A stretch of DNA of 8,110 nt from NCBI GenBank assembly GCA_003219355.1, contig QHOQ01000240.1:1-8110 (forward strand), read 5' to 3'. Shown here in pieces: positions 6,359 through 8,110 of the stretch. The position numbers and the translations under genes were made by a program. The stretch is from Verrucomicrobiota bacterium. GTDB lineage: Bacteria > Verrucomicrobiota > Verrucomicrobiia > Chthoniobacterales > UBA10450. The notes below the pieces were generated by a model that saw only the letters and a program-made list of their open reading frames with translations, was not told where the DNA came from and did no database searches. Numbering within the stretch: position 1 is the stretch's first letter; every line of letters begins with the position of its first letter.

Positions 6359-7152
6359 TGATATCCGGCCGGATAAATGATGTTGAGCAACATTGTGAGG
6401 AAGAAATTGCAAATCAGCACCGCGAGCGACGAATTTACTACCGCCTCAGTCGTGGCGCGGCCGACACCGACTGCGCCTTCGCGCGCGCTCAATCCCTTTT
6501 GGCAACTGATGAATACGATCAGGATCCCAAAACAGAACGCTTTCGACAGGCCCATGATGATGTCGCGATTACGCGTCCAGCGCACCATGTTCGCCATGTA
6601 ATAAGTACCGTTGATCTCGAGCATGAAGATCGCGATGAAATAGCCGGCAGCGATGCCGACGGCGATGCATTCGGCCACTAGTAGCGGCATTGACACCATC
6701 ATGGCGAGCGCACGCGGCACGACCAGATAATCGGTCGGATAAACTGCGAGCGCTCGTAGCGCATCAATCTGCTCGGTCACTTTCATTGTGCCGATTTCCG
6801 CGGACATCGCCGCGCCGACGCGACCTGCTACCATCAATGCCGTGAGCACCGGACCAAGTTCGCGACAGATCGCAACCGATACCACCGCGCCAGTCGCCGA
6901 TCCCATTCCAATTTTGTTAAATTGAAAGAAGGTTTGCGCTGCAAAGACCGCGCCAGTAAACCCGCCCGTGATCACGACGACCAGTTGTGAAAGCAAACCA
7001 ATTTCAACGATTTGATTGAGAAATAATTTCCAGCGAAGCCTGTGCGTGAAAATAGAACGGAATGTGTCCGCTGCGAGCAACACGACCTCGCCCAGATATT
7101 GGAAGAACGCGAGAAAGGTTCCTCCGAGTGCGTTAAATAATCGAGCGATCAT
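6355..7152 (-). CDS. mlaE: MlaE-type ABC transporter permease (MCE lipid transport)
   Basis: This inner-membrane permease works with MlaF and MlaD in lipid transport across the envelope. The 265-residue length is normal for the family. Hydrophobic segments are seen at about 52-73, 88-115, 146-178, 200-217 and 240-260. The conserved core is SVAICRELGPVLTALMVAGR (92-111), followed by VGAAMSAEIGTMKVTEQIDA and then YLVVPRALA, as in well-known MlaE/YrbE proteins. The start at 7152 places an N-terminal amphipathic segment where the family has it. Its last codons overlap mlaF (ATGA). The ATG is two bases from the T run of an intrinsic-terminator hairpin, which is odd for an operon gene and leaves no Shine-Dalgarno. 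The gene is intact. Confidence 0.96.
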   Translation of the reverse strand: MIARLFNALGGTFLAFFQYLGEVVLLAADTFRSIFTHRLRWKLFLNQIVEIGLLSQLVVVITGGFTGAVFAAQTFFQFNKIGMGSATGAVVSVAICRELGPVLTALMVAGRVGAAMSAEIGTMKVTEQIDALRALAVYPTDYLVVPRALAMMVSMPLLVAECIAVGIAAGYFIAIFMLEINGTYYMANMVRWTRNRDIIMGLSKAFCFGILIVFISCQKGLSAREGAVGVGRATTEAVVNSSLAVLICNFFLTMLLNIIYPAGYQ

Positions 7153-7153
7153 T

Positions 7154-7184
7154 AAAAAAAGCGCACGACAATAGACTGTCGTAC
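7154..7184 (-). terminator. Intrinsic terminator (possible attenuator) immediately before mlaE
   Basis: On the minus strand GTACGACA, a GTCTAT loop and TGTCGTGC form an eight-base-pair stem with one wobble pair. After GC comes a run of seven T (7160-7154). This is a textbook rho-independent terminator. The stem begins four bases after the stop of the small hypothetical gene, and the T run ends one base before the mlaE ATG. It could end the hypothetical gene's transcript or act as an attenuator for mlaEFD. Confidence 0.8.
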
Positions 7185-7188
7185 CCTC

Positions 7189-7437
7189 TTAAACTGTTAA
7201 CAGTTTCGTTCTTGTTTTCGGCCGAAGTGTGGACGGGATGGAACCGATGAAACGTGGATTGAGGCCGAGTTTAAGGAAAATATCGCGAGTTTCACAGAGA
7301 CTGATCGTCGATTCATCGAGGTCGAGATTGCTATCGGCTTTATAGCGCAGGTCAGCGATCGCTTCGAGCCGGTGGTCCAGTTCCAATATTTTGTTCAAGG
7401 CGTGCAATCCAGCTCTATAAACTGCCATTTCGATCAT
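7189..7437 (-). CDS. Small hypothetical protein upstream of mlaE
   Basis: I do not recognise this 82-residue protein (79 residues from the alternative start). It is balanced in composition, mostly helical in appearance, and has no signal peptide or membrane segment. The stretch ALNKILELDHRLEAIADLRY looks like an amphipathic helix, and the basic C-terminus is PKTRTKLLTV. I chose the ATG at 7437; the ATG at 7428 has a better-placed AGAG nine bases upstream and may be the true start. A TTG at 7464 would lengthen it to 91 residues but has little support. It ends 36 bases before mlaE, separated by a strong intrinsic terminator, so it may be a separate transcript. Coding status is moderately supported by its clean frame, tight terminator and a plausible promoter upstream. 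Confidence 0.55.
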   Translation of the reverse strand: MIEMAVYRAGLHALNKILELDHRLEAIADLRYKADSNLDLDESTISLCETRDIFLKLGLNPRFIGSIPSTLRPKTRTKLLTV

Positions 7438-7444
7438 CTCTGGG

Positions 7445-7472
7445 AATTTACGAGCGCCTCGCAACGATGCAA
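7445..7472 (-). promoter_or_regulatory. Candidate sigma-70-like promoter for the small hypothetical gene
   Basis: On the minus strand TTGCAT (7472-7467) and TAAATT (7450-7445) are separated by 16 bases, close to the vegetative consensus. Initiation about seven bases downstream of the second box would fall at or next to the ATG at 7437. That gives a nearly leaderless transcript, or a short leader if 7428 is the start. This is a visual match only. Confidence 0.3.
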
Positions 7473-7544
7473 TGCTTTAACCGCTCACAAGAGCCACTGT
7501 TTGCGCGCCGCGCAATGCTGCGATAAGAAGTGTCCATCTAACGA

Positions 7545-8054
7545 ATGAGTCGCGCTGTTCCAATTCTACTCGCGAGCAATCTTTTGTTCGGCACTTTGTT
7601 TTTCGGCGGCTGCGAAAGCGTGCCTCAAGGAATTCAGCAGGCAAGAATCGAGATGGCGCAACGCATTGCTGCGCAGCGCATCGCCGCCGAACCGGCAGGA
7701 GATTATTTTATCGGCCGCCGTTATTATAAACCCGATTTCAAGTTCTGGGGTTACGTGCGAAGACCGGGTCAGCCGTGGAGTGCAGCCCAGTTGGTGATGT
7801 TAAACGAAAAGCAAAAGCTCGCACCGGACCGCGAGCAGCTTAGCTTCGGGAGCGACAATAATTACGAATACAAGCTTTACGGCAGCTTTAGCGGCGACAA
7901 TGTTTACGAACCAGCCAGCAACAGTATTTATCCGGAGTTCATCTTGAAAGGTTACGAATTAATTTCAACAAATCCGTCGCCGGTTTTTAAGAGCCAATTC
8001 CGTGGCAAAGCCACAGCGGCGGACCTGCGTTACGTAGTCGAGAAGCCTGAGTAA
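7545..8054 (+). CDS. Predicted lipoprotein of unknown function
   Basis: This 169-residue protein has a lipoprotein signal: a hydrophobic segment at residues 5-20 and the lipobox-like FGGC, with Cys23 as the lipidation site and Glu24 at +2. Phe at the -3 position is less usual than Leu. After a helical stretch with a small internal repeat (RIAAQRIAAE) comes a Tyr-rich domain. It includes GDYFIGRRYYKPDFKFWGYV, then RRPGQPWSAAQLVMLNEKQ, and later NVYEPASNSIYPEFILKGYE. I do not know the family and see no catalytic motif. It is expected in the periplasm, anchored to a membrane. It is divergent from the small hypothetical gene, with 107 bases between them. A TTTGCG/GATAAG pair 16 bases apart (about 7499-7526) could be a weak promoter. 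Coding is well supported by the signal sequence and uninterrupted frame. Confidence 0.85.
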   Translation: MSRAVPILLASNLLFGTLFFGGCESVPQGIQQARIEMAQRIAAQRIAAEPAGDYFIGRRYYKPDFKFWGYVRRPGQPWSAAQLVMLNEKQKLAPDREQLSFGSDNNYEYKLYGSFSGDNVYEPASNSIYPEFILKGYELISTNPSPVFKSQFRGKATAADLRYVVEKPE

Positions 8055-8065
8055 AATTTTGCTGT

Positions 8066-8095
8066 TGTCATTCCCGGCGAAGTCGAGGAATCTCT
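8066..8095. repeat. REP-like palindromic intergenic element (partly at the window edge)
   Basis: After the lipoprotein stop, ATTCC (8070-8074) and GGAAT (8087-8091) are an inverted pair. An inner CGGC, loop GAA and GTCG also pair (one G-T wobble), leaving a single bulged A at 8086. The core resembles a TCATTCCGAGCGAAG-type dispersed element that I remember from many genomes. It would suit a transcript end, but no T run follows. Whether it recurs cannot be judged from one copy. Confidence 0.55.
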
Positions 8096-8110
8096 CACTG
8101 TTACTTCCGC

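Noticed and set aside
6359..6412. Earlier mlaF start at 6412
   Set aside because: It lies fully inside mlaE, and the ATGA overlap at 6358 is a better start that suits the family length.

Overview
The window fits a free-living Verrucomicrobium, probably of the soil Spartobacteria/Chthoniobacterales type. This rests on gene content remembered from the group: an Amuc_1102-like pilus protein next to a PilM-type protein (the pair seen in the Akkermansia Amuc_1098-1102 pilus-like locus), an mlaE-mlaF-mlaD cluster ending in a membrane-anchored MCE protein, moderately high GC (mid-50s % by eye), few recognisable Shine-Dalgarno sites, and short heptamer tracts between genes. No search was run, so the taxonomic call is inference.

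Layout. Positions 1-3058 are on the minus strand and read, in transcription order: a UDP-glucuronate decarboxylase-like sugar-nucleotide enzyme (uxs, 3058-2104), a 71-residue Cys-rich zinc-ribbon-like protein (2099-1884), an exported Amuc_1102-like protein (1787-1218), and a PilM-PilN fusion (1206 to beyond position 1). Positions 3059-3199 are a divergent intergenic region with an inverted pair of heptamer tracts that touches the trpS start codon. trpS (3200-4159) and a YggU/UPF0235 gene (4247-4516) are on the plus strand. From 7437 down to 4681 the minus strand carries a small hypothetical gene, an intrinsic-terminator hairpin, then mlaE, mlaF and mlaD, the core of an MCE-type lipid transporter. 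A plus-strand lipoprotein gene (7545-8054) follows, and the window ends in a REP-like palindromic repeat.

Function. The mla genes together encode permease, ATPase and substrate-binding MCE subunits for trafficking lipids across the envelope. PilM-PilN and the Amuc_1102-like protein belong to a type IV pilus-like assembly whose remaining genes should lie before position 1. Uxs supplies UDP-xylose for glycans, and TrpS charges tRNA-Trp.

The most striking observation is that three conserved genes (pilM, uxs, mlaD) each contain one break. Family residues are missing at the break and the frame moves by +1, while the sequence on both sides is well conserved and open. Conventional gene calling would miss the C-terminal three quarters of PilM, split Uxs in two, and give a soluble MlaD without its membrane anchor. 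The cause may be real small deletions or an assembly problem. I see no CRISPR array, tRNA, rRNA, transposase or phage gene, and no convincing wholly new system.
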